Origin: RGIG5579 sp045541915
GTDB taxonomy: Bacteria; Bacillota; Clostridia; Oscillospirales; SIG627
Assembly (NCBI GenBank): GCA_045541915.1
Contig: JAZQJZ010000011.1
Location: forward strand, 17,884-81,883
Direction: 5' to 3'
DNA length: 64,000 bases
Shown here one piece after another: positions 15,871 through 24,187 of the stretch (position 1 is its first letter; every line of letters starts with the position of its first letter). The position numbers and the translations under genes were made by a program. Below the pieces are notes generated by a model. The model was not told where the DNA came from. It worked only from the letters and a program-made list of their open reading frames with translations, and searched no databases.

Positions 15871-16656
15871 TGATTCTTCTTTGAATTGTTCGCCCAGAAG
15901 GGCGCGGGCCAGGCGCTGGATCTCTTCCCCTCCGGCGGAAAATCGGAAGGAGACCTCTCCCCCTTCTTTTCCCTCGTTCAAAAGGCCCTTTTCCTCCAAA
16001 ATGGCGCGCATTTGCCGGGCGGTTCCGGCGCCACCGTCATACAGGGTGACCCCTTGGCCGAAATACTCCTTCAGCGCCGGGGCAATGTGGGGATAATGGG
16101 TGCAGCCCAAAACCACCGCTTGCGGAGGGTTTTCCAGGGTGGAAAAGAGCGTTTTCAAATAGGATTTTATGGTTTCATCCTGCAGGTGCCCACCCTCGAT
16201 CAGCTCTACCAGACCGGGACAAGGAAGCAGGGTGATCCGGGCGCGATCCTCAAACCGGGCCTTCAAATTCCGGATCCGGGCGGTTTTCACCGCAAGAGGC
16301 GTTGCCATCAATAAAATATTCTTTCCGGGGTTTTCCGTTACCGCCGGCTTTAAGGCCGGCTCAATGGCCACAATGGGAAAACCGGGATTTTGTTTCCGCA
16401 GAAGATCCGCGGCCGCGGCAGTGGCCGTGTTACAGGCAATGACCATGGCCTTACAGCCCAAGGACTGAAAATAGGTCAGCGCGTTTTGCGTCAGCGCCAC
16501 CACCTCCTCCGGGTCGCGGCTTCCGTAAGGGGCATTGGCACGATCCCCAAAGAAGCAGTACCGTTCACCGGGAAGGGACAAAAGAAGCTCCTTCAAAACG
16601 GAAATACCGCCCAGGCCGGAATCAAAAACACCGATGGGCGCTTCTCTTTTTTCCAT
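15865..16656 (-). CDS. murI: Glutamate racemase
   Basis: 263 residues. It interconverts L- and D-glutamate without cofactor, supplying D-Glu for peptidoglycan. The N-terminal FDSGLGGISVL carries the Asp-Ser pair, the first catalytic cysteine is in MVIACNTATA and the second in VLGCTHYPHI; all are intact. Length is typical. It precedes a group of small genes on the same strand, with the terminator overlapping its stop codon. Confidence 0.95.
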   Translation of the reverse strand: MEKREAPIGVFDSGLGGISVLKELLLSLPGERYCFFGDRANAPYGSRDPEEVVALTQNALTYFQSLGCKAMVIACNTATAAAADLLRKQNPGFPIVAIEPALKPAVTENPGKNILLMATPLAVKTARIRNLKARFEDRARITLLPCPGLVELIEGGHLQDETIKSYLKTLFSTLENPPQAVVLGCTHYPHIAPALKEYFGQGVTLYDGGAGTARQMRAILEEKGLLNEGKEGGEVSFRFSAGGEEIQRLARALLGEQFKEESK

Positions 16657-16683
16657 TTTTGCTCCCTTCTTTCTTTCGGATCG

Positions 16684-17175
16684 TTACAGTAGAAAGTTTG
16701 AAATTGCCATCAAGATCGGCAAAATGGCATAGACCACAGCATCCAGCACCGAAGAGGCAAAGGCCCTCTGGGTTTTGGGATCCGGATCCGGTCGGTACCA
16801 GAAAAAGGCTTCGCCAAAGGCCATCAGATTCCCCAAAACGGAGAGGAAATACGCCTGGGCGCCAATGGAAAGGATCACCAGTGCGCCCAAAATCTTCAGC
16901 GCCAGATCCGCAAAGGCAAACCAGCCGATGACCAACTGCAGCACGCCCAAAACAAATAGGGCGGAAAAATTCATCACATTCAGCCAAAACAGCGCCGGGG
17001 GCATTTGTTCCTTCAGGGTAATCAGCAAATAGGCATTGGCGCCACGAAGAGAGGCCTTCTCAAGCCCTCTTTTTCCCAGCTTCCGCCGGAGAAATGAAAC
17101 CAGGTGCTTGTGGGAAATCAAAAGGATCACAAGGCCATAGACCAAAAATACGATCTGTGCAAAATTTCTTGCCAT
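16684..17175 (-). CDS. Hypothetical membrane protein
   Basis: 163 residues with four likely membrane helices (residues about 5-22, 60-85, 90-115 and 138-160) and a basic loop (LRRKLGKRGLEKASLRG). I recognise no family. It lies between a second small membrane protein gene (18 bp upstream) and murI (27 bp downstream), all on the same strand, so it is probably in an operon with them. The phenotype-relevant neighbour is peptidoglycan precursor synthesis, but that is only context. Confidence 0.65.
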   Translation of the reverse strand: MARNFAQIVFLVYGLVILLISHKHLVSFLRRKLGKRGLEKASLRGANAYLLITLKEQMPPALFWLNVMNFSALFVLGVLQLVIGWFAFADLALKILGALVILSIGAQAYFLSVLGNLMAFGEAFFWYRPDPDPKTQRAFASSVLDAVVYAILPILMAISNFLL

Positions 17176-17193
17176 CTTCTCCCCCTTGTCGGA

Positions 17194-17661
17194 TCAGTCC
17201 AGAATACTGGTAAAATCCTTCTTTTCCTTGGGCAGGAAAATGGCCCGTCCCAAGGCAGCAGTCCAAACACAAAGCGGATAAAACACAAAATAAGGCGTGG
17301 TGTGCAAAAAGAGCTGCCGGGTCTCCACGATCCCATCCTCAAACATAAAGTTCCAGGCCAGATCCATAAAGAGAACATAAGCGGCAAAGCCCAAAAAGAA
17401 ATGAATCACTCTCAGCATAGCCCGGTTCTTCTTCCGGTCAAAAATGCGGTTCAAAAAACCAAGGCAAAGGGAAAAGGGCAGAATGCAGCCATAAAGCTTT
17501 CCAAACAGGTAGCTGAAAAACTGGAAGAAGGTCTGGTCGCCGCCGCCGGATTTATTTCCGATCAGGGCAAACACACCCACGTAAAAAAAACTGATCAGCA
17601 AAAAGGAAAGACAGGTGGTAAACACCACTTCCCGGACAAATTTTCTCGCGCTTTCGTTCAT
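17194..17661 (-). CDS. Hypothetical membrane protein
   Basis: 155 residues with four predicted membrane segments (VVFTTCLSFLLISFFYVGVF, FFSYLFGKLYGCILPFSLCL, VIHFFLGFAAYVLFMDLAW, TTPYFVFYPLCVWTAALG). No domain recognised; DUF3021-like small membrane proteins are a possible comparison, but I cannot confirm it. Its ATG abuts the stop codon of the upstream deacylase gene, so the two are translated from one message. Confidence 0.65.
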   Translation of the reverse strand: MNESARKFVREVVFTTCLSFLLISFFYVGVFALIGNKSGGGDQTFFQFFSYLFGKLYGCILPFSLCLGFLNRIFDRKKNRAMLRVIHFFLGFAAYVLFMDLAWNFMFEDGIVETRQLFLHTTPYFVFYPLCVWTAALGRAIFLPKEKKDFTSILD

Positions 17662-18213
17662 TTAGTCCTCCGATTCATTTGGTTCAATGGTAACAAAATT
17701 CGGTGTAATGGAGATGGCCGGAAGAAACAGGTGGAAAAAATCGTCCCGTTCCAGCACCACCGTGACCGTTTCATCCGAGGGATGAAAGCAGATCCTCTCC
17801 GCCTCCAACAGATCCCGGTCAACGGAAAAGGAAATGACCTTTTCTTCATCAAAGATCAGCTCCAGAGGGCTGACCGAGCCGGACCGGGTGTGCAAAATCC
17901 CATCCAGGATCCCCTCCTGGGCAAAGGAAAGGCGGCCGCTGGCCATCTGCCGGGAAACGGGCCCCGTGCGAAACCTTTTTTCAAAGGGCATGGTCAAAAG
18001 GTAAAACCGGGTCTTCTGCCGATTGGCCAGAACCAGGTTCTTGCAATGGGTGGCGTTTTCAATGCCGGCCTTGGCATCGTTTTGCAATTTTTCCGGCAGG
18101 GTATCGGTTTTGGGATGGGAAAAGGCCCGATAGGGAATCTTCTTTTCCTCTAAAAAAGCGAAGATCGCTTCTTTTTCACGGTTTTCGGAAAAATCTTTCT
18201 TGGTATTGTTCAT
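17662..18213 (-). CDS. YbaK/ProX-family aminoacyl-tRNA deacylase
   Basis: 183 residues. This family hydrolyses mischarged tRNAs such as Ala-tRNAPro or Cys-tRNAPro in trans. Matching segments are THCKNLVLANRQKTRFYLLT, SGRLSFA, the GSVSPLELI loop and FHPSDETVTV near the C-terminus, which are typical of the ProX branch. The length fits. It is the first gene of a cluster with two small membrane proteins and murI. Confidence 0.85.
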   Translation of the reverse strand: MNNTKKDFSENREKEAIFAFLEEKKIPYRAFSHPKTDTLPEKLQNDAKAGIENATHCKNLVLANRQKTRFYLLTMPFEKRFRTGPVSRQMASGRLSFAQEGILDGILHTRSGSVSPLELIFDEEKVISFSVDRDLLEAERICFHPSDETVTVVLERDDFFHLFLPAISITPNFVTIEPNESED

Positions 18214-18236
18214 AGGCTTATTGTAACAAATAGAAG

Positions 18237-18266
18237 AAAATCCTGCAAGTACTTTGCAGGATTTTT
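18237..18266 (-). terminator. Intrinsic terminator of infC-rpmI-rplT
   Basis: AAAATCCTGCAA and TTGCAGGATTTT arms; as RNA from the minus strand the hairpin ends in a U-run. It lies just after the rplT stop codon. Confidence 0.85.
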
Positions 18267-18280
18267 CATCGTCTTCTGTT

Positions 18281-18634
18281 TTATCTGGCGCTCTTTGCCT
18301 TCTCTACCAGAGCGGCAAAGGCTTCCTTGTCGTTGACGGCAAGGTCAGCGAGCATCTTGCGGTTCAGCTCGATGCCGGCCTTTTTCAGACCGTTCATAAA
18401 GGTGGAGTAGTTCATACCGCACACCTTAGCCTGAGCGGAAATTCTGGTGATCCAGAGCTTGCGGAAATCTCTCTTCTTGGCTTTTCTGCCGACGAATGCG
18501 TAGTTACCGCTCTTCATGACGGCTTGCTTCGCCATCTTAAAATGCTTACTCTTAGCTCCCCAGTAGCCCTTAGCGGCTTTCAAAACTTTCTTTCTTCTTG
18601 CGCGGGTTACTTTTGCAAATTTAATTCTTGCCAT
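18281..18634 (-). CDS. rplT: Large ribosomal subunit protein bL20
   Basis: 117 residues, starting MARIKFAKVTRARRKKVLK and typical throughout (GYWGAKSKHFKMAKQ, FRKLWITRISAQAKVCGMNY). It binds 23S rRNA early in 50S assembly. In Firmicutes L20 also represses its own operon by binding the infC leader, and a leader with a terminator is present here. Last gene of infC-rpmI-rplT. Confidence 0.97.
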   Translation of the reverse strand: MARIKFAKVTRARRKKVLKAAKGYWGAKSKHFKMAKQAVMKSGNYAFVGRKAKKRDFRKLWITRISAQAKVCGMNYSTFMNGLKKAGIELNRKMLADLAVNDKEAFAALVEKAKSAR

Positions 18635-18688
18635 TTTTTATCACACTGCGTTCAAAACGCTTATCCTTTCTTTGATTTTTCCCTTTTC

Positions 18689-18886
18689 TTATGCGTAGGG
18701 AATGAGCTTCTTGATGTTCTTTGCGTTGCAATCGGAAATGTAAGCAGCCTTACGCAGTGCTCTCTTACGCTTGGTGGTCTTCAGGTGGACCTGATGTCTT
18801 CTTCCCTGCTGGGTCATCTTCACCTTACCGCTTTTGGTCACGGAAAATCTCTTGGCGGATGCCTTGTGAGTACGGATTTTTGCCAT
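18689..18886 (-). CDS. rpmI: Large ribosomal subunit protein bL35
   Basis: 65 residues with the standard KIRTHKASAKRFSVTKSGKV start and RHQVHLKTTKRKRALRK core. It is the middle gene of infC-rpmI-rplT, 21 bp after infC and 54 bp before rplT. Confidence 0.96.
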   Translation of the reverse strand: MAKIRTHKASAKRFSVTKSGKVKMTQQGRRHQVHLKTTKRKRALRKAAYISDCNAKNIKKLIPYA

Positions 18887-18907
18887 TTTTCTTTCTTCCT
18901 TTACTGA

Positions 18908-19423
18908 TTATTTTTTTTGGGGTGCGACAAACATTGTCATAAAGCGTCCCTCTAAATGAGGTTTCTTTTCCACGGTGCCGCAATCTTCCACGGCTTGGGC
19001 GATCTGGCCCATCAGATCAACACCGCGCTGCGTATTGTTCATTTCACGGCCGGAGAACATAATGGTCATTTTCACCTTGTTGCCAGCGGCAAGAAAGCGC
19101 TTCGCGTGGGAAATTTTGGTATCAAAGTCGTGCTGACCGATTCTGCAGGAAAACTTGATTTCCTTGGTTTCTACCGTTACCTGCTTCTTGCGGGATTCCT
19201 TTTCCTTTTTGCTGCGATCGAAACGGTATTTACCGTAATCCATGATCTTGCAAACAGGTGTGGGGTCGTTGGGGTTCATCTCCACAAGATCCATCCCTTT
19301 TTCGTAAGCGATCTCCAGAGCGCGAGACGTTTTCATTACGCCAAGCTGACTTCCATCGGAGTCGATCACTCTTACCTCGGCTGCGCGGATCTTTTCATTG
19401 ATGGTCATTTCCTTTGCGGCTAT
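18908..19423 (-). CDS. infC: Translation initiation factor IF-3, apparent AUA start
   Basis: IF-3 binds the 30S subunit and checks start-codon pairing. The body is typical (MTINEKIRAAEVRVIDSDGS, GKYRFDRSKKEKESRKKQ, FSGREMNNTQRGVDLM). The only strong Shine-Dalgarno, GGAGGT at 19436-19431, lies 7 nt before an in-frame ATA (19423-19421), whereas the first in-frame ATG (19408) is 22 nt from it and has only AAAGGA almost touching it. Non-AUG starts are well known for infC because IF-3 autoregulates by rejecting them; AUU is the common case. With AUA the protein is 171 residues, a normal length. Start choice is inference. Confidence 0.9.
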   Translation of the reverse strand: MAAKEMTINEKIRAAEVRVIDSDGSQLGVMKTSRALEIAYEKGMDLVEMNPNDPTPVCKIMDYGKYRFDRSKKEKESRKKQVTVETKEIKFSCRIGQHDFDTKISHAKRFLAAGNKVKMTIMFSGREMNNTQRGVDLMGQIAQAVEDCGTVEKKPHLEGRFMTMFVAPQKK

Positions 19424-19573
19424 CTTTGCCACCTCCAAAAAATAAAATGCGGAGAAACAACTCTCCGCATCAAAAAAGCACAGTAATCGCATTACCGGAT
19501 TTTTATTAACACTGCCAGGCTCTCTGGTCGGCAGGTGAGAACGGAAAGTTCTTCTTCCTTTTAGGGTTCTTTG
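19424..19573 (-). promoter_or_regulatory. infC leader with attenuator (L20-leader type)
   Basis: About 150 nt of leader before infC. TGCGGAGA and TCTCCGCA (19469-19448) form a hairpin followed on the minus strand by a T-rich run (ATTTTATTTTTT), a terminator just before the Shine-Dalgarno. Upstream CTGCCGACC...GGCAG-type pairing could form an alternative structure. Leader-terminator control by L20 is known for this operon in Bacillus. Confidence 0.7.
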
Positions 19574-19602
19574 ATTATATCCTCAAAACGGCCCTTTGTC
19601 AA
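19574..19602 (-). promoter_or_regulatory. Consensus promoter of infC-rpmI-rplT
   Basis: On the minus strand, TTGACA (19602-19597), 17-bp spacer, TATAAT (19579-19574): a perfect sigma-A match. Confidence 0.9.
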
Positions 19603-19615
19603 GGTCATTCACGGA

Positions 19616-20149
19616 TTATTTACAAAAATTCTCAATGTAAGAGTCAATGGCGGCGTCGATGATCTTCACAGCGACCGACCGATCGCCCACCTCATTCACC
19701 ACGGTATCCTTTCCTTCCAGCTGCTTATACACCCGGAAAAAGTGGTTCATTTCCGCGGAAATGTGCTCCGGAAGCTGAGAAATGTCTACATAGTGATTAT
19801 ACGTGGGATCCTCAAAGGGAATGGCAATGATCTTCTCATCGTTTCTGCCATTGTCGATCATGGTGATCACGCCAATGGGATAGCACCGCACCAGAGTCAT
19901 AGGCTCCAATTCCTCGCTGCACAGAAGCAAAACATCCAGCGGGTCCTGGTCGTCGCCGAAGGTACGGGGAATAAAGCCGTAATTTGCCGGGTAATGGGTG
20001 GAGGTATACAGGATCCGGTCCAACTTCAAATACCCGGTCTCCTTATCCAATTCGTATTTTTTCTTGGAGCCCTTGGGGATCTCGATCACCGCAACAAAAT
20101 CCGTGGAGGTGATGCGCTTGGGGCTCATATCGTGCCAGATATTACTCAT
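19616..20149 (-). CDS. ppa: Inorganic pyrophosphatase (family I)
   Basis: 177 residues. It hydrolyses pyrophosphate from biosynthetic reactions. The family I core is present: VIEIPKGSKKKYELDKETG, PANYGFIPRT and the FGDDQDPLDVLLL metal-binding motif. It overlaps the nrdR stop region by an ATGA junction (20149-20146), so it is translated together with nrdR. Confidence 0.93.
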   Translation of the reverse strand: MSNIWHDMSPKRITSTDFVAVIEIPKGSKKKYELDKETGYLKLDRILYTSTHYPANYGFIPRTFGDDQDPLDVLLLCSEELEPMTLVRCYPIGVITMIDNGRNDEKIIAIPFEDPTYNHYVDISQLPEHISAEMNHFFRVYKQLEGKDTVVNEVGDRSVAVKIIDAAIDSYIENFCK

Positions 20150-20625
20150 TTCTTCTCCCCTTCCTTCTTCTTTCTGTCCTTCAGAAGAATCTCCAGTTCC
20201 TCCATAAAGGTATTGATATCCTGGAACCGGCGGTAAACAGAGGCAAAGCGAACATACGCCACCTCGTCCAGCTCCCGCAGGCCGTCCATGATCATCTCGC
20301 CGATTTTGGCAGAGGAGACCTCATTTTCACCGCAGGAGGCCACATCTGACTCGATTTTGGCCACCAGTCCCTCCATTTTCTCAAAGGGAACGGGCCTTTT
20401 TTCGCAGGCGCGCAAAATGCCGTTTAACACCTTGGTGCGGTCAAAGGCTTCCCGGGAGCCGTCCTTTTTCACCACCACAACGGGCATTTCCTCCACTCTT
20501 TCATAAGTGGTGAACCGTCTTTGGCAACGGAGACATTCCCGGCGGCGGCGAATACAGCCGAAATCCTCTGCCGGGCGGGAATCCAGTACCTTGCTTTCCG
20601 TGTAAGCACAGCTTGGACACTTCAT
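20146..20625 (-). CDS. nrdR: Transcriptional repressor NrdR
   Basis: 159 residues. An N-terminal zinc ribbon (MKCPSC...CLRCQRRFTTYER) is followed by an ATP-cone domain (VVKKDGSREAFDRTKVLNG). NrdR senses nucleotide pools and represses ribonucleotide reductase operons. A typical length is about 150-160. No NrdR box or nrd gene is visible within this window. It lies 16 bp after the MORN-repeat gene. Confidence 0.95.
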   Translation of the reverse strand: MKCPSCAYTESKVLDSRPAEDFGCIRRRRECLRCQRRFTTYERVEEMPVVVVKKDGSREAFDRTKVLNGILRACEKRPVPFEKMEGLVAKIESDVASCGENEVSSAKIGEMIMDGLRELDEVAYVRFASVYRRFQDINTFMEELEILLKDRKKKEGEKK

Positions 20626-20641
20626 AGGCTTCTCCTTTTCT

Positions 20642-21430
20642 TTAAGGCTCCAGGTTGATCAGTCCGTCTTTGAAATAACCGGTATAGACCCTGGGGGTCT
20701 CTCCTTCGGCGGCGGCCCAGGTGTAGGTGCCCTGGCCGTGGAGCTTTCCGTCCAAAAAGGAGCCGGTATAGCTATCGCCATTGGCCCAGGTGTAGGTCCC
20801 TTGACCGGTGCGCACATCGTCCAAAAAGGAGCCGGTGTATTTGTCACCGCTCGCCCAGGTGTAGGTGCCCTGGCCGTTTTTCTTATCATCGGTAAAGGCG
20901 CCCTCATATACATCGCCACCGGCCATCACATAGGTTCCGGTGCCGTTTTTCATATTGTCCACAAAATTGCCGGTGTAGCTGGAGCCGTCAGCGAAGGTAT
21001 AGACCCCCTGCCCCTGGCGCAGACCGTAGCGCCACTGGCCGGAATAGGTATCCCCGGAGGCGTAGATCATAATGCCGTCGCCCTCCCGGACGCCGTCCAG
21101 AAAATCGCCCTCATATACATCACCGGAAGAATAGCTGAGCTTTCCGTGACCGTGGGGAACCAGGTTTTTCACCTCGCCCACATACACATCGCCGTTTTCA
21201 TAGGAAAGGGTCTGGGTGGTGGCGTTGTACTTGGCCTTGCCCTCCTCCAGATACGCCGTGCCCTTTACCGGAACACCGTCCTGAAGCTTTCCCAGAAAAT
21301 GGATTCCGTTTTCCAGCGTGGTATACTGAAAACCGAAAAGCCAGCCCGAAAGCACCACAATGCCCAGGGCCAAAATCAGCGCCAGAAGCACGACTACCGA
21401 GATCGCAGCGCCTTTTTTCTGCTTTGCCAT
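20642..21430 (-). CDS. Membrane-anchored MORN-repeat protein
   Basis: 262 residues from the ATG at 21430, preceded by AAAGGAGA. One N-terminal membrane segment (residues about 9-32, AAISVVVLLALILALGIVVL) is followed by about eight MORN repeats of roughly 23 residues (YEGDFLDGVREGDGIMIYAS, YTGSFLDDVRTGQGTYTWAN). MORN repeats form an elongated beta structure and often bind lipids or proteins. Function is unknown; it may be a surface protein. It sits between a small membrane protein gene and nrdR. Confidence 0.85.
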   Translation of the reverse strand: MAKQKKGAAISVVVLLALILALGIVVLSGWLFGFQYTTLENGIHFLGKLQDGVPVKGTAYLEEGKAKYNATTQTLSYENGDVYVGEVKNLVPHGHGKLSYSSGDVYEGDFLDGVREGDGIMIYASGDTYSGQWRYGLRQGQGVYTFADGSSYTGNFVDNMKNGTGTYVMAGGDVYEGAFTDDKKNGQGTYTWASGDKYTGSFLDDVRTGQGTYTWANGDSYTGSFLDGKLHGQGTYTWAAAEGETPRVYTGYFKDGLINLEP

Positions 21431-21478
21431 ACTGTCTCCTTTCTGTTTTCCCCTTGGGAAAAACAAAGGTGTTTCTTC

Positions 21479-21928
21479 TTATAAATAAATGCCGAAATGC
21501 TTCAAAAGACCCGGTACCAGGTAATACAGGATCACCAGAGCCAGGTAGATCCCCAGAATACAAAGGACCTCCTGCCACCAGCGGAAGGTGGACGCCTTCA
21601 GATAATACTGCGCCTTTTTCAGCCGCTGGGGGGGAATGTAAAACCGGGGATCCTCCCCTTCCTTTTCCACCTTTTCGATCAGGTGATCAGGCGAGGAGAT
21701 CGCTTTGGGGGAAAGACCGCCCAGCTCCGCTTGTGTCAGCGCCGTTTCCGGAGAGGTACATTCCTTTTCCAGGAGCACCTTTGCCGCCTTGCCCACGGTT
21801 TTCCGACGGGTGGAAAGATACAGCCAGGCAAACAAAACGGCAAGGAAAATGCACCACATATAAAGGGATGCGGTATCCTTTGTGGGGGGAACGAATAAAA
21901 CGGAGATGGACTCCCAGATTACTTGCAT
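21479..21928 (-). CDS. Hypothetical two-pass membrane protein
   Basis: 149 residues. Two hydrophobic segments (residues about 20-40, SLYMWCIFLAVLFAWLYLST, and about 118-142, EVLCILGIYLALVILYYLVP) enclose a charged loop of about 75 residues. No family recognised. The gene lies between serS (19 bp upstream) and the MORN-repeat gene, on the same strand and probably co-transcribed. Confidence 0.65.
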   Translation of the reverse strand: MQVIWESISVLFVPPTKDTASLYMWCIFLAVLFAWLYLSTRRKTVGKAAKVLLEKECTSPETALTQAELGGLSPKAISSPDHLIEKVEKEGEDPRFYIPPQRLKKAQYYLKASTFRWWQEVLCILGIYLALVILYYLVPGLLKHFGIYL

Positions 21929-21947
21929 ATCAAACTCCCATGATCCT

Positions 21948-23246
21948 TCAGATCTTCTTTGTGATCTTCTCGCAAAAGCCCATATAAGGCTGGAGCGCCT
22001 TGGGAATGCGAATGGTATAGGCGCCGTCCTTCATTTCCAGATTGTTCTCCAGAAGGGCAATGAGCATACGGGGCGGTGCCACCACCGTGTTATTCAAGGT
22101 ATGAGCAAAGTATTTCTTGCCGTCCTCGCCCTTCACGCGAATGCCCAAGCGGCGAGCCTGTGCGTCGCCCAGATTGGAGCAGGAGCAAACCTCAAAATAC
22201 TTCTGCAAACGGGGGCTCCAGGCCTCCACGTCATAGCTTTTCACCTTCAGATCGGCCAGGTCTCCCGAGCAGCACTCCAGCGTGCGAACGGGCACATCCA
22301 GACTGCGGAACAGATCCACGGAATAGCGCCACATCTTATGGAACCAATCCATGCTCTCCTCAGGCTTACAGATGACCACCATTTCCTGCTTTTCAAACTG
22401 GTGGATACGGTAAATGCCTCTTTCCTCAATGCCGTGAGCGCCCTTTTCCTTGCGGAAGCAAGGGGAGTAGCTGGTCATGGTCAAAGGCAGGCTTTCTGCC
22501 GGGGTGAGGGTGTTGATAAACTTACCGATCATGGAGTGCTCGCTGGTACCGATGAGGAACAGGTCTTCCCCTTCGATCTTATACATCATGGCTTCCATTT
22601 CCTCAAAACTCATCACGCCCGTTACCACTTCAGACCGGATCATAAAGGGAGGGATGTAATAGGTAAAGCCCTTATCGATCATAAAGTCACGGGCATAGGC
22701 AGTCACCGCGCTGTGAAGACGGGCAATGTCGCCCATCAGATAATAAAAGCCTTCTCCGGCCACTCTGCCGGCGGCTTCCTTGTCGATGCCGTTAAAATAG
22801 GCCATAATATCCGTGTGATAAGGAATTTCAAAGTCCACACTGGTCTTTTCCCCGAAGCATTCCACCTCCACATTGTCTTCATCGTTCTTGCCGATGGGCA
22901 CGGAAGGGTCAATGATATTGGGGATCTTCATCATTTTTTCCTTCAATTCAGCAGAAAGGGTAGATTCCTTTTCCTCCAATTCCTTCAGCTCTGCCGCCTG
23001 GTCGTTCACCAGCTTCTTGATCTTTTCCGCCTCTTCTCTTTCCCCTTTTGCCATGAGAAAGCCGATCTGCTTGGAGATCTTATTGCGGTTGGCACGCAAC
23101 TCCTCCCCGCGCTTCAGTGCCGCCATTTTTTCATCGTAAAGGGCAATGACCTCATCCACCAAGGGAAGCTTATCCTCTTTGAATTTCTTTTTGATGTTCT
23201 CTTTTACCAAATCCGGGTTTTCTTTGACAAACTTAATATCCAGCAT
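21948..23246 (-). CDS. serS: Serine--tRNA ligase
   Basis: 432 residues, a class II synthetase. The N-terminal coiled-coil arm that holds the tRNASer long variable arm covers residues about 25-100 (LKRGEELRANRNKISKQIG). Motif 2 (CFRKEKGAHGIEERGIYRIH QF) and motif 3 (NNTVVAPPRMLIALLENN) are intact. No T-box leader is present; parB ends only 39 bp upstream, so it depends on the partition operon promoter or an internal one. Confidence 0.96.
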   Translation of the reverse strand: MLDIKFVKENPDLVKENIKKKFKEDKLPLVDEVIALYDEKMAALKRGEELRANRNKISKQIGFLMAKGEREEAEKIKKLVNDQAAELKELEEKESTLSAELKEKMMKIPNIIDPSVPIGKNDEDNVEVECFGEKTSVDFEIPYHTDIMAYFNGIDKEAAGRVAGEGFYYLMGDIARLHSAVTAYARDFMIDKGFTYYIPPFMIRSEVVTGVMSFEEMEAMMYKIEGEDLFLIGTSEHSMIGKFINTLTPAESLPLTMTSYSPCFRKEKGAHGIEERGIYRIHQFEKQEMVVICKPEESMDWFHKMWRYSVDLFRSLDVPVRTLECCSGDLADLKVKSYDVEAWSPRLQKYFEVCSCSNLGDAQARRLGIRVKGEDGKKYFAHTLNNTVVAPPRMLIALLENNLEMKDGAYTIRIPKALQPYMGFCEKITKKI

Positions 23247-23285
23247 TGTTCTTTCTTCTTTCTGATTTATATTTTATTGTAAACT

Positions 23286-24185
23286 TTAATTGAGATTCAA
23301 AAGAAACTCCTCGCCGCAAAGCTGCGCCAGGATCTCTTCCAGATCTTTGGAATCAAAATATTCCAGGGTGATCTTCCCTCTTCCGGTGCCATCGTCCTTA
23401 ATGGCAACCTTTCTTCCCAAGGCGGCGCCGGCGCGACCGGCCACTTCCTTCATCTGAGCCTGGTACACCTCATTTTTGGCCTTATCCTTGGAAACCTTCT
23501 TCAAGGGCGCACCGCCCTCCAGGATGTTCTTGACTGCATCCTCCACTTCCCGGACGGTCATTTCCCGATCCACAATGCAAAGAAGCATATCGGAAATGGC
23601 GCCCTCCTCCTTCAAAGGAAGGAGCGCTCTGGCGTGACCGGCGGAAATAATGCCCTGCTTCAAAAGGCTCTGGGCCGACGAGGGAAGGTGCAAAAGACGC
23701 AAGGAATTGGCCACTGCCGCACGGCTTTTACCGATCTGCCTTGCCGCCTCCTCCTGGGTGAGATTATAAGCGCGCATCAAGGCAGCGTAGCCGTTTGCCT
23801 CGTCAATGGGGTTCAGATCCTCACGCTGGAGGTTTTCAATGAGGGCAGCCTCCTGGGCCTTCTTCTCATCAAAATCCTTGACGATCACCGGGATCTCCTT
23901 CAGTCCCACCAGCTTGGAGGCGCGATACCGCCTTTCACCGGCAATGATCTGATACCCAGCGCCGAATTTCCGCACCAAAAGGGGCTGGATTACACCGTGG
24001 ATCCGAATGGAATCCGCCAATTCCTGCAGGGTTTCATCGTGGAAGGTCTTTCGGTGCTGATTCTCATCGGGATAGACCTTTTCAATGGGCGCGGTGATGA
24101 CAATTTCCCCCTCCTGAATCACTTCGCTTTCCGGAGAGACGGCAAACAGGTCGCCCAGACCCTTGCCCAATGCATTCTTTGCCAT
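23286..24185 (-). CDS. parB: Chromosome partitioning protein ParB (Spo0J)
   Basis: 299 residues. The N-terminal CTPase/ParB domain has the GERRYRA motif (QIIAGERRYRASKLVGLKEI) and ENLQREDLNPIDEA. A central helix-turn-helix (LTQEEAARQIGKSRAAVANSLRLL) recognises parS, and a C-terminal dimerisation domain follows. It loads on parS, slides and recruits SMC to the origin. It lies 2 bp after parA, and two parS sites lie upstream of parA. Confidence 0.95.
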   Translation of the reverse strand: MAKNALGKGLGDLFAVSPESEVIQEGEIVITAPIEKVYPDENQHRKTFHDETLQELADSIRIHGVIQPLLVRKFGAGYQIIAGERRYRASKLVGLKEIPVIVKDFDEKKAQEAALIENLQREDLNPIDEANGYAALMRAYNLTQEEAARQIGKSRAAVANSLRLLHLPSSAQSLLKQGIISAGHARALLPLKEEGAISDMLLCIVDREMTVREVEDAVKNILEGGAPLKKVSKDKAKNEVYQAQMKEVAGRAGAALGRKVAIKDDGTGRGKITLEYFDSKDLEEILAQLCGEEFLLNLN

Positions 24186-24187
24186 AC

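Noticed and set aside
17670..17700. tRNA-like GGTTCAATGG segment
   Set aside because: It lies in the coding sequence of the deacylase and lacks the rest of a tRNA. I found no tRNA in the window.
17104..18153. A 349-residue plus-strand frame
   Set aside because: Antisense to the deacylase and two membrane protein genes, whose translations make sense.
21882..23282. A 466-residue plus-strand frame opposite serS
   Set aside because: Exact antisense of a complete serS.
23247..23285. T-box leader before serS
   Set aside because: Only 39 bp separate it from parB, too short for a T-box.
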